DNA of 64,000 nucleotides from Mytilus galloprovincialis. Lineage: Eukaryota; Mollusca; Bivalvia; Mytilida; Mytilidae. The DNA lies in NCBI RefSeq assembly GCF_965363235.1, contig NC_134847.1, forward strand, positions 59,800,439-59,864,438. Direction: 5' to 3'. The translations under genes and the position numbers were made by a program. Below the pieces are notes generated by a model that was not told the origin of the DNA, made no database searches, and was given only the letters and a program-made list of their open reading frames with translations. The stretch's first letter is position 1; the number at the start of each line of letters is the position of its first letter. Positions 1-12,000 of this stretch are shown piece by piece.

Positions 1-2333
1 TTTTGTATCAAATGTTGTTTTGATGGGTCTTTGCTAATTTTAGTCATAAATTGTAACTCATAACAATACAAAAACAGGTCCGTAATAAGTGGTGCACAGT
101 TAGTCCCCATTGGAATTCCAATAACTTGACGATATACGGAATCTCCAAAGCGAACAAAAATGTTATCAAGTAAAAATTCAAGTGCATAAATAGTATCAAA
201 GCATGTCCAATTGACATAGTTCTTTTGTTTATTGCTACTAAAAAATGATCTAAAAGAGTTTGAACATATGTACTCGCATTCCGACTTTTTAAATGCCCAG
301 TTAATTAGGGATGTGAATTTTTTCTTAATAAGAATATGAGGCAAAGTGGTATATAGGGTAGAAAAATCAAAACTTTGAACAGATTCAAAATCACCAATAT
401 ATGCATGCAATTTATCAAGTACTTCCAACGAGTTTTTGACACTCCAAAAGTAATTAATTCCACTATTTTCAAAGGCCTTATTTGAACAATTTATTATCAG
501 GTTTTTTATTGTACCAAGTGTACTAGTAAGTAAAACAGACAATTTAGTAGTTGAACAATGGCTAGAAGATGAAATAAATCTATATTTGTAAGGTTTTTTG
601 TGCAGCTTCGGAAGCCAGTACATAGTTGGGACTTTCATTGTGTTTGGTTCTGCTTGTAAAGAAGTAGCTAAAAGTTTATGTTTGTTACAGATGTCGTTTT
701 CTGAAAATGAAGTCAGTTGGAATGTTGGTGAATTCGTGATTTCCTTTTGCAGAACCTCTATATAAAATTTACGTCAAACAATAATGATATTATTAGCAGC
801 TTTATCAGCCGGGACAAAAACAAATTCCTTGGCTAGTTCTGTTAGTTTATTTTTGATACGCGAAATAGGGTTTTTATAGTTTTTGTTGAGGGTAAAATGT
901 TCTTTAAAATGTTGTATTCGAATATCAACTATCTTCATTACTGAATTAAAAAAAGAGTCCAAAGATTTTTTGTCAGCTTTTTCCCGTTTTACCCATTTCA
1001 AACAGTAGGCACGGAGTGAGTCGTTGATGATATTACGACACTCATTCCAGTTAATAGTTGACGGGGGACGATATTTAGGTCCTTTACTGAGGAATGATTT
1101 TAACTCTCGGTCGCGAACGATGTTAAGGTCTCCTGTTATAACATGGGAAATTGGTCCATAGGTGTATTCTGAATTACTGCAATTACACGACATAGGTGTA
1201 TTTTCATCGATATTTACATCTTTACACAATTGGCTATAATTAAACACATATTTTCGGGTAGATTTCTTGTAAATATAACAAATGAGAGGGAGTTCAGTAT
1301 TATCAAAATATCCAGGAATTTGGTCTTTAACAGAATGGTCGTTAAAAATACCGGCAATATTTACAAAATCAAAACCTTTATTGACATACTTTATTTTAAT
1401 AAAATGTTTTTTATGATCTTCAGGGCGATCAATTTTTGGAAACAGTTTAGAATAACAATATGCCATTATAATTTGGACAATTTCATAATTAGGACTGTAA
1501 TATGAAATTGTGTTGCAATCCTCTAAAATTTTATTTAATTTATTTATAGGTAAAGAACAAAGCTTGGTTAACAGATAATGTCTGCCGTTGTTTTTTGAAA
1601 TGGAAATTAGGTCCGAAATATTTGTATGGTTGGTCCGAAATTTTCTTTGATTGCGATTTTTTCTGCGTCCATGAGAACGATTTTTACGAACAGTTTTAGA
1701 AACTATATCCAAAATGTTAACAGAATCGGTTCTTGATATATTGCCAATTCCCATGATATTATCATTAAGACCGAGAGGGTAGACTGTCTGTAATTTTTTA
1801 ATCCAATTTAATTCATTTATTTTTCGTGATCGTACAAACTTGGAATGAGATTCACCAGGCTGCTTATTTACTACTTCTAAAGGTTGAACTGTTAAATATT
1901 TAATAGGATGACTGTGCTTCTTAAGATGTTGATAAATGATACTTTTGAATTTATTGGGTCTTTTAAAACGATACAGGTGTTCTTGCGTGCGTTTAGATAA
2001 ATATCGCCCAGTTTCACCTACGTACTGAATACCGCATCCCGGTTTGTTTCATGTGAGTAAATAAATAATACTGTTTGTTTTTCAAGTAATATCAGTTTCA
2101 AAATTTAGAGAAAATGTGCGACCATTAAATGTGGACCTTACTGTATTGTTGGTGGAAAGACGGGGACACGTAAGTCATTTTTTGGCATGACACTTATCGA
2201 TAGAAGGGTAACCACGATTTTTATTGTTAAAAACGTTGGCGATAGTAGTATTTTTAGATAAGCGATTCTGAAGATTGAGACGTGTAGATACCCTTTGAAC
2301 GAGTTTAGTATTTAATATTTTTCCATTTCTAAG
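1..2333 (-). mobile_element. Naiad-type Penelope-like retroelement (GIY-YIG + CxC + RT), 3' end beyond the window
   Basis: Read on the minus strand, one frame stays open from 2333 to 1 if UGA is read through. It encodes, in order, a Cys-rich N-terminus; a GIY-YIG endonuclease core (IIYLLT, then QYVGETGR near 2000-2070, then ELNWIKKLQTVYPLGLN near 1790-1840); a linker with a CxC motif (SCNCS, about 1176-1190); and a reverse transcriptase with VPADKAANN (about 775-800), the motif A region FDFSTLYTTLPH (about 330-370) and the motif B region GIPMGTNCAP (about 90-120). The catalytic DD box would lie beyond position 1. N-terminal endonuclease plus CxC linker is the published hallmark of Naiad/Chlamys elements; canonical Penelopes carry the endonuclease at the C-terminus. 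Four in-frame UGAs (2175-2177, 2082-2084, 2049-2051, 774-776) fall where I expect Cys. No UAA or UAG occurs between 2333 and 1; the first upstream is UAG at 2334-2336. The true start codon is not resolved. Confidence 0.88.
774..1754 (-). CDS. Naiad PLE, linker and RT fingers segment between two UGA/Met boundaries
   Basis: This is the longest stop-free piece of the retroelement. It begins at an internal Met (MGIGNISRTDS) directly after the endonuclease domain and ends at a UGA that continues in frame as RKFYIEVLQKE, which is normal RT sequence. It contains the CxC linker and the RT N-terminal fingers with the VPADKAANNIIIV block. The start is therefore not a biological start: in-frame coding runs upstream to 2333 and downstream past position 1. 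Confidence 0.7.
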   Translation of the reverse strand: MGIGNISRTDSVNILDIVSKTVRKNRSHGRRKNRNQRKFRTNHTNISDLISISKNNGRHYLLTKLCSLPINKLNKILEDCNTISYYSPNYEIVQIIMAYCYSKLFPKIDRPEDHKKHFIKIKYVNKGFDFVNIAGIFNDHSVKDQIPGYFDNTELPLICYIYKKSTRKYVFNYSQLCKDVNIDENTPMSCNCSNSEYTYGPISHVITGDLNIVRDRELKSFLSKGPKYRPPSTINWNECRNIINDSLRAYCLKWVKREKADKKSLDSFFNSVMKIVDIRIQHFKEHFTLNKNYKNPISRIKNKLTELAKEFVFVPADKAANNIIIV

Positions 2334-2388
2334 CTACATATTAAACCAATGGAAAAAAAACTGTCTTATTTCTGACTTGGTACAGCAG

Positions 2389-2511
2389 TGGTGGATCCAG
2401 AACTTTTCATAAGAGAGAGGCCACTCCAGTCATGCTTAAGTGATTCCCTTTATAAACAATCAAATTTTTACCACGAAAAGGGGGGGGGGGGGCCTGGATC
2501 CACCTATGTAC
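2389..2511. repeat. Short inverted-repeat element with G-run (GTGGATCCAG family)
   Basis: GTGGATCCAGAA near 2391 is mirrored by CCTGGATCCAC near 2492-2504, with a 12-G run just inside the right end. It abuts the upstream edge of the retroelement coding frame, so it may mark the retroelement's 5' boundary. A relative sits at about 34307-34390. Confidence 0.5.
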
Positions 2512-2739
2512 AGGAATGACATGGTGGATAAAACCAGGAGTTAAAGCTAGCTAAACCTCTCACTTGTGTCCAAGGCACATATAATTGTATTATATTGACA
2601 AGAATGTGTGAGCAAAACAAACAGACATAATAGGTAATAAACTGTTTTGACAAACAGAGATGTCTGGTCTTTTTGTTATTTTGATAACGTAAATGCTGAA
2701 TTGAAAATAGCAATACTCTAACACGTAAGTTATGCAAAT

Positions 2740-3330
2740 ATTCAAAGATAACAAACCATGACTGAAGGTACAGGGATCAACAATCTCAATAGAAATGAGA
2801 TGTGTCAATGCTAATACAACTGAGTACCAAGTCTTTCACTTTTAACAAATCTAAACCTAAATATTTAGGTCAATGAGAGGATAGGGGTATATATATGGTA
2901 ATCTCTATGGGTATTTAAATAACCTTGAAAATGCCAATACATTTGCATACCAAAATATCATTGACTGAACATTAGTGGTTCATCTTAAACTAACCTTAAT
3001 CATAAACTAATACATGTAAACTAAGCAAAAGATTCAAAGTGAATAGATCATGAATGAACCTAAAGACCAAATATTCTATATAGAAATGAGATGTGCTAAT
3101 GCTTTATACAATTGCTCAACAGTTACCATTGACCAACGTTCACCAACCACTACTGGTTCCCCTTAAACTGACCTAATCACATACTAATACATGAAAACTA
3201 AGCAAAAGTTTCAAGGTCGTTTGACCATAAATGAGAAGGAAGGGCCAAAAAATCGCCATGGTAATGAGAAGTGCCATTGCTAATACAATGCTGGAAACAG
3301 CAAACCTATGCACCACTTTTTGACTATCTA
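2740..3330 (-). repeat. Diverged tandem repeat, about three units
   Basis: Blocks resembling 'gaaatgagatgtg..aatgctaataca' recur near 2795, 3085 and 3260. Each is associated with 'ctaagcaaaag.ttcaa' and 'actggttccccttaaactgacc' segments. The reverse-complement version occurs at about 52590-52930. No coding potential is seen. Confidence 0.55.
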
Positions 3331-5214
3331 AAATGTGGGTACAGAAGATAATTCTTAATTTTTTTTTATCATGTCTATAATGAAGCAATTCAAAATGAAC
3401 AGTCCTGGACAGAAAAATCTACTTGAAACTGCCATGATACTCATAGATATATCTGTCATTTTCATGCTTTTTTCTATATTTTCACATTTCTCTATCGGTG
3501 TAGGAAAAATAGTTCTCATTACTAGAGAAAAATTTGTTCATGTTCTCTGCAAATGTTTGGTCAAAATTCATGACATCAAATTTTCTAGATTTTTCTTTTG
3601 TGACGTCATGAAAAGAGGTGATTATGCCTGATTAGGTTACATATAAAGCAAACATCTTTATGCAAATCTTTGTAAAGGAAGGATAAACTTTGTTTAGATA
3701 TTGTTTAACAATCATTAGAGAAACAAATTCTATCACAATATCTTGTGTATTATGATATTTCTCCACTCTCAACATTTAAATTTTAGATACTTTATAAGCT
3801 TGGCACACCTTACATTTCAAATTTTAGATCAAACTGTCTGGAGGGAAGAAACATCGTAACAGACTTGATGCAATGGCAGAATCTTTAATTCTTAGAACCT
3901 AAATTCAGAAAAAAAGTGATAAAATAAAATAATTTATTGACAAAATAAGAACTCTGTTTACATCTAATACCTGCATTATAATGTTTGTGGTCAATAGACA
4001 CATTTCATTTCTACTTCCTCATATAATTGCAATACATTAAGTATAATATATATATATCAAATTACCCAGAATTATTCTGCTCTAGTGTTAAGTATACATG
4101 TATGAGTATATAAAACATATTTTTATTGTCTGAACAGGTATATTTTGATTTTTGAATGGCTAAATGTATAATTACATGATGTAATTTAAGAAACCTAAGT
4201 GACCTTCTTTGTGTAGGAGTTGCAATATAATACAATTATACAGTGAAAATATTTCATGTACTTTGATGTGAAGGCCAAAATAATCATTGTTACAAACACT
4301 AACAAGTAGAAGAGCAATACAACCTAAAAAAAAAATGGCACATTTTAAAACATGTATGTTTCAAATTTCCTATTTCTTGGAGTAAATTGGAATTGATCCT
4401 GTGTTTGCCATAGTGAACCCCAAAATTAAATAGGTGTATCAAAATATAAGGTGCTCCTCATCTCAGAAAGATTTACTAAAAGGGGCAACGCTCTAAAAAA
4501 AAAGATCCAAAAAATGAACATTTAAAGTAAAATATCATAAAATTCAGTTAAAATGTATAATTTAAAATTCAGTTAAACTGACTTATATTACAATTAAATT
4601 CAAAATAAAAGAAGCTGCAGCAAATTGTTAAACTTCTTTTGGTATGGTTGAAATTGAGCAAAGGGGGACAACTTCATTTATTAATTTTAACTTTATCAGG
4701 AATTTATATTTCAAATTAACTAGTATTGCCTTCTATGTCACAGTTTACATCATGAACCTGAACTCATACTCGAGTTATCATAACTAAGAATCTTACAGGA
4801 TGATCTTGGTCTAAAAATTATTCAAATGTATATGGTTATAAGGTATCTATGAAAAGCAAATTTTACAAACAATAGGTCCATGAAAATGGAGATGAAGGGA
4901 ACATGAACAAATATTTGTCCTTTGAAAATTATATAAACCCATGAAGGTCTACCACATATATAACATGATTGTCTTTCTAACCAGCAGAATAATCAGATAT
5001 TTACAATTTTTAAAAAGATTTCAGAACTGATCTCCACTAATTCAATATGAATCATAAGGGGAGACAACAGTCTCAATATTTTCATGGTATTCTGTTTTAT
5101 ACCATGAGTGTAATATGTTGGGACTCAATCCCAGTCAGTTTAAGTCATTTCACACATGTATTTTCCAGATTTTCTGCTTAACATGTAATATCTAGAAGCA
5201 GTTAGACAGTTTGC
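3331..5214. other. Intergenic stretch without a recognised gene
   Basis: AT-rich sequence with short homopolymers and a TA run near 4050. The open frame at 3371-3631 has low-complexity AT-driven composition and no motif I recognise. This could include a long 3' UTR of the ferredoxin gene on the minus strand, but no polyadenylation site could be chosen confidently. Confidence 0.4.
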
Positions 5215-5460
5215 TTACATTGATTGATTGTTGGTATTTAATGCCACTTTTAGCACTCTTTGTGGCTATATTTTATTGATGAAGGAATCAGGATTCCCTG
5301 TAGAGAACACCCTACCTTCAGCAGGAAAACTTACTAACAAATAACATAGGTGAATCCACCTGCCACTAGTGGGATTCAAATTCACAACCTCAGTGTTGAC
5401 AGGCTAGTGATTTCTGCAGATGAACTAAATATACCATTTGGCTACTGGGGCCCTTTTGTT
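5215..5460 (-). repeat. tRNA-derived SINE-like repeat
   Basis: On the minus strand the right part has tRNA-like promoter boxes: an A-box-like TAGCCAAATGGTA and a B-box-like GTGAATTTGAATCCC (about 5371-5391). The body ends at about 5215 with 'TGATTGATTG' on the plus strand. A second, interrupted copy starts at 6902. Confidence 0.5.
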
Positions 5461-5971
5461 TTCTTACATGTATGAATTATACATGTTTCTCCTTTCTAAA
5501 ACTTAGGATCCTGCACATAAATATTAACCAAAAAAAAAAACCCTTAGGAACTGGTACCGTAATTATAAAATAACTAGAGGCTCAAAGAAAGTTATTTCTT
5601 TAATTTCTCATACTTTGCAAAGTTACAATATTCATTAACTCAATTTAATAATTTTTAATGAACATATCAAACTAGACATCTGCTAAGCAGCATATAGCTA
5701 GTAAATCCCAGCCGAAAAAATTGGCACACAATGGGTCAAGAATGCCGTTAAAAAATCTTACAATGATACCTTTATAAATGAGAGAATTGATGATAAATTA
5801 CATATTGATAATGATTGGACATTCAAAACAGACACATTAATCATTGATTTTAATATGCCCTGTATAGCCTGTAGTATTATGACACACTAATGAATGCCAC
5901 CTGCACATTACAATACTATAACAATATATATTACAAATTGTTCAGTTAAAAGACCTAAACATTAGCAAGGG

Positions 5972-6062
5972 TCATCCTCTAGCATCAGCAACACCAGAGG
6001 GCACCTCTATTTCCCAACCATCCATTTCCTTAGTTACTATCACCTGGCAACCTAATCTTGAC
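5972..6062 (-). CDS. FDX: Ferredoxin exon D (fourth cysteine and C-terminus)
   Basis: It encodes [20 protein letters not shown] and ends SGVADARG followed by TGA (5972-5974). The acceptor is TTTCCAG. The tail is shorter than in human FDX1. Confidence 0.93.
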
Positions 6063-9000
6063 CTGGAAATACAAAAAAGTTGTTCTCTGTTAAATACTTA
6101 AATTTGCATTTGTAGACTGAATATAACTGATCTTTTTTATTCATATCAACTGTGTTACAAATTATCCATTAGTTTTTGCAGAGTAGATTTTTAACAAGAC
6201 AAAGAGTGCAATAATGTGTAAGGTTACTTTGTTGAAATCTTAGTCATGATTTTGATCATATATGTTGGCTTGTACAAATGTATATCATTATAATGTATAC
6301 TTTATATGAAGATTTTCCACATTCTCTTTTTCTTTATATTTTTCATTTAATTAGCAGTGATATCTAACATAAAATTCTGATTTTTTTAACTTTCCAGGAA
6401 CCCCATACAACATTTTAATATTGACCAAGTTTGTTATTTATATTAACACTTACGTATCACTTAAACCAAAAGCTAGATCCAACATATCAAGTTCTTCGTC
6501 CGTAGGTTTTTCATGGATTAGTTCGTATTGATCTGGCTTGAAGATTAAATGACAAGTCGAGCACGCCAGGGTTCCCTCACAAGCACCTGTTCATAAATTG
6601 ATTTTTACAGATAAATAGTGACAAATAAGTTTGACAAATAATACTTGTTGTTGTAAATGGTGTGATTTTACTCGAAGGACTACTGTTACAGATGTAGTAT
6701 TAAGATCGTGAAATTCTATTTTGAACATTAAATATGATTAATTTGTCAATGAAGCACTGTTCTTTCAAACATGTATAAAATTTTCTCAGTAACCAAGTAT
6801 TTATTTGTGTGCTATGATTTTGACTCTTTTTATTATTTAATCACAAGGAATATAAATTTTGATTAGACATTAACAAGGTTGTCCCTCTGAATACTAAATA
6901 ATTGATTAACTGGTGGTGTTTAATGCCACTTTCAACACACATAAGACTATATCATGGTGATTTATTTTTTAGCTCACCTGGCCCGAAGGGCCAAGTGAGC
7001 TTTTCTCATCACTTGGCGTCCGGCGTCCGTCGTCGTCGTCCGTCGTCCGTCGTCGTCCGTCGTCGTCCGTCGTCGTTAACTTTTACAAAAATCTTCTCCT
7101 CTGAAACTACTGGGCCAAATCAAACCAAACTTGGCCACAATCATCATTGGGGTATCTAGTTTAAAAAATGTGTGGCGTGACCCGGTCAACCAACCAAGAT
7201 GGCCGCCACGGCTAAAAATAGAACATAGGGGTAAAATGCAGTTTTTGGCTTATAACTCAAAAACCAAAGCATTTAGAGCAAATCTGACAGGGGTAAAAAT
7301 GTTTATCAGGTCAAGATCTATCTGCCCTGAAATTTTCAGATGAATCGGTCAATCGGTTGTTGGGTTGCTGCCCCTGAATTGGTAATTTTGAGGAAATTTT
7401 GCTGTTTTTGGTTATTATCTTGAATATTATTATAGATAGAGATAAATTGAAAACAGCAATAATGTTCAGCAAAGTAAGATCTACAAATAAGTCAACATGA
7501 CCAAAATGGTCAGTTGACCCGTTTAGGAGTTATTGCCCTTTATAGTCAATTTTTAACCATTTTTCGTTAATTAAAGTAATCTTTTACAAAAATCTTCTCC
7601 TCTGAAACTACTGGGCCAAATTAATCCAAACTTGGCCACAATCATCTTTGGGGTATCTAGTTTAAAAAATGTGTGGCGTGACCTGGTCAACCAACCAAGA
7701 TGGCCGCCACGGCTAAAAATAGAACAAAGGGGTAAAATGCAGTTTTTGGCTTATAACTCAAAAACCAAAGCATTTTGAGGAAATCTGACGGGATAAAAAT
7801 GTTCATCAGGTCAAGATCTATCTGCCCTGAAATTTTCAGATGAATCGGTCAATCGGTTGTTGGGTTGCTGCCCCTGAATTGGTAATTTTGAGGAAATTTT
7901 GCTGTTTTTGGTTATTATCTTGAATATTATTATAGATAGAGATAAACTGTAAACAGCAATAATGTTCAGCAAAGTAAGATCTACAAATAAGTCAACATGA
8001 CCAAAATGGTCAGTTGACCCCTTTAGGAGTTATTGCCCTTTATAGTCAATCTTTAACCATTTTTCATAAATCTAAGTAATCTTTTACAAAATCTCCACTG
8101 AAACTACTAGGCCACAATCATCTTTGGGGTATCTAGTTTGAAAAATGTGTCCGATGACCTGGCCATTCAACCAAGATGGCCGCCACGGCTAAAAATAGAA
8201 CATAGGGGTAAAATGCAGTTTTTGGCTTATAACTATGAAACCAAAGCATCTAGAGCAAATCTGACAAGAAGTTAAATTGTTAATCAAGTCAATATCTATC
8301 TGCCCTGAATTTTTCAGATGAATTGGACAACTGGTTGTTGGGTTGCTGCCCTCCAATTGGTAATTTTTAAAGAAATTTTGCCGTTTTTGGTTATCTTGAA
8401 TACTATTATAGATAGCGATAAACTGTAAACAGCAATAATGTTCAGCAAAGTAAGATCTACAAATAAGTCAACATGACCTAAATGGTCAATTGACCCCTTA
8501 AGGAGTTATTGCCCTTTATAGTCAATTTTTAACAATTTTCATTAATTTGGTAAATTTATGTAAATTTTTACCAAATATAGTTCTCTGTTACTAATGGGCA
8601 AAGTTCATTATAGATATAATTGTAAGAAGCAAAATCGTTCAGTAAAGTAAGAACTTCAAACACATCACCATCACCAAAATACAATTTTGTCATGAATCCA
8701 TTTGTGTCCTTTGTTTAATATGCACATAGACCAAGGTGAGCGACACAGGCTCTTTAGAGCCTCTAGTTATTGGTTAAGGAAGCCAGAATGATTTGAAGGA
8801 ACATGAATCTTCCACATTAAATTAAAGAATGAACATAATTCCTGAAAAGATTATGCAATTTTAAAATTCTTAAAGTGGTTAAATTTCATATTTAATGAGT
8901 AGTTATTTATATATTTTGAGCTCAACATACTAGATTTTCTCCCTGTATTGAAGACCCATTGGTGGTCTTTTGTTGTTTTATGCTCTATAGTCGGGTTGTT

Positions 9001-12000
9001 GTCTCTTTAACACATTCCCCATTTCCATTCTCAATTTTATAGTGTATGTTTATGTTTTTAAACAATAAATTATAACATGTATTTGACTGTGTACAACATG
9101 TATAATAAAATTATGTACAAACCAAATCCATCCACATCAATATCATTATCTATTATTATATCTAGTAGATTATCACCAACTTTGGCCGTAGCTGTATGTT
9201 CTGAACCATCAGTTAACTTGAAACATAGTGACACTCTGAAAATATAAAATTTAACCACTTATTCATACTAAATATTGTAATACCTTCTAATTCTATATCA
9301 TTATCTATGGCCACATCTAGAAGGTTACTGCCCACACCAGCATTCACTGTTATACGGTCCCCATCTCTATCCATAAAGTATAAGCAAATTCTGTAAAAAA
9401 CAATAATGTATGGAATCATGATTCAACAACATAATCACTAATACTTAAAAAAAAAAAAAAAGAAATGAAAAAATTTTGATGAGTAGTAGTCAACTCAAAA
9501 GTGTGTTCTGGGTGGGTAGTTGTAAATCTTCAGATGTGTCAAAGGGGGGTGGGTTCATGGGTTTGGATTCTCCCCTTTTTTTGCATTTGAATGGGGACAT
9601 ATTTAGGGTTGAAACCTCCCTTTCTCCTGGTTGGTGCAGTCTGTACATGTAAGTCATTCTTCTCTTTAATTTTAAGCAACAAAAAAAATTGCCAACTTTA
9701 TTGTGAGTTCAATCTTTTGATGAAGTTTCATGAATCTGGGATGAAACCTACAGGGGGCTGATTACACAAAATAGGTTCCACTGTTCCTTATTGTATGACT
9801 GCTTGACATTCCAAACAAAAAGTGGTAGTTGCAGGTTATATGCACTTTGTGCAACCAGGCCCAAAATTCTTTAATTGAAAAATAAACTCTTTCAACGGCA
9901 AGGAGCCAATTTATGTTTCTTTGATATTTATATTTTTGTAAATTGATAAACAAGATCATTTAAGGAAAATTACTGTCAATGTATGTTTGTTCCACCTTAT
10001 AGAAAAACCCCTGGAATCTTTGTTATAAACAATTCTAAATTATCTGTTCGTGTTGGAACAAATATTCTATATCAATCATTTATACCGTAAACATGGTAAA
10101 TAACAAATTCTGTAATATTTTTTCCATTTGAAATAATATGACAGAATATTTCTTCCACTTTGAACATGTTGAACTTATAATATTATAAAGGACCTTATAT
10201 TTTGTGACAACCCTAATCAAAATAACTCTATAACAGGGCTTCCAAAAAATATTTGAGCCAGCCGGACATTTTATATCTGATCCCAATTTTAATCCCTTAA
10301 GACTAAGTTACAAAAGGCAATTATGGTAACCAGATGGCCATTCCAGTGATTTACATTAGATTAAAAAAAAACGATATTAAACTTTACTTTGATATGAATT
10401 TAATGTTCTGACATAAACTGTTAATTGGCAGTGCATCATTCGAAGTGTACACATCAGCGTGCTCATATCTGCCTTAGACTCTTTATTTGTGCAAAATGAC
10501 GTTGTCAAAAACTTTACTTTCGTTTTTAAAATCACATTTTCCTAAACTGGATGTTGACTTGACAATGGTAATAGTTATCAAAGCTACCAGGATTATAATT
10601 TAATACGCCAGATGCGCGTTTTGTCTACATAAGATTTATCAGTGACGCTCAGTTCAAAATAGTTTTAAGGTGTAACACCACTAATTCGGGCCCTGCCAGA
10701 AAGCACATACCAGAAAGTAGTACATATTTAACACAAAATAGTTCCTACGCATGAGTGTAACTTTCAAAATATGTAGGACATTTAGGTATTGTTGGCATCA
10801 AATGAAAGCTGAAGGACTGGTGATCATTGTAGAACACTTTTGGACTTTTAATTTTAAATATTAAAAAAATTGCACCAAATTTTAAAAAGAGGGTACATTT
10901 TGTCTGTTTGTCAGATCTGAAGTACCTGTTTTGGTACATCCGAAGTTCTGGGAACCAGTTCTTTCTTATATGCCATTAAAGGTATGTTGATTTTTTCAGT
11001 AGAAGACACCATAAAGTGTTGCTTTGACATGCAATGATTGTCACTTTATTTGAACTTAAAACGAAAGAGGTGTGCCTCAGAGTTCGCGAAAAGTGTCAGT
11101 CCTCAGGATTTAACCACCAAAATATTGCATAGGACTGACACAATTTTAGTATTTTTCAATAGAGTTAATAGTGAGGACCAGAAGATTTTCTTCAAGGACC
11201 ACCAAGGAAAAAAGGATTTCGCCAACTCTGGTGCCTGTTTGAAATGGAGGAATTTAACATAGAAAGCAATGGGACCATGAATTAGTGGTGTACTTCCATA
11301 AAGCCAAACAAGTACAAAGTTGAAGAGCATTGAGGTCCAAAAATTCCAAATAGCTGTGCCAAATACGGCTAAGGTAATCTATTCCTGGGATAAGAAAATC
11401 CTTAGTTTTTCGAATAATTCAAAGTTTTGTAACATGAAATTTATAAAAAAAACATGGACCAGAAACAGATATGTAAAACCTGTGCACGTTTACAAAGCAT
11501 GACTGAGTGAAGAAACTCTTTCCCCGTTATTTCTTCAACAAAATACTTGAAATGAACGTTAGATACAGGTATCAATGATAATTTTAGCATTTTTGAAGAA
11601 ATGTAGGATGCATCATTAAATTTCCCACCTGTGCACATGCACACACGTGTTCGCGTTCATACATTGTACAACGTAGTTCTGACAATTTTCATTTAAAACC
11701 TTTCAAAAATTTCATCAATTCATGTTTATAAATGTAATTATTATAATTTTAATCTGTTGGACTAAATCAAACCGCTGAAATGTATGAAAATAACTTTAAA
11801 TAGACCGATCTATTTATATGATGTTCGGTACTGAAAATAGTTTATCTGTCACCTGAACAGGTATATTTCAGCTGTCCAACAACTAATTAGCCTTGAATAA
11901 AATTAGAAAGTATTGATAGTAATTAATGATCATGTCAGGCCAAAAATAAAATATTGTTTGTTTCCCCTCACCTGACCGACCTGGTAAAATCACCACGACC

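Noticed and set aside
774-776. Reading the UGA as ordinary decay of the retroelement
   Set aside because: Possible, but all four stops are UGA, all at expected Cys positions, with no frameshift or other stop in about 777 codons. Recoding explains this better.
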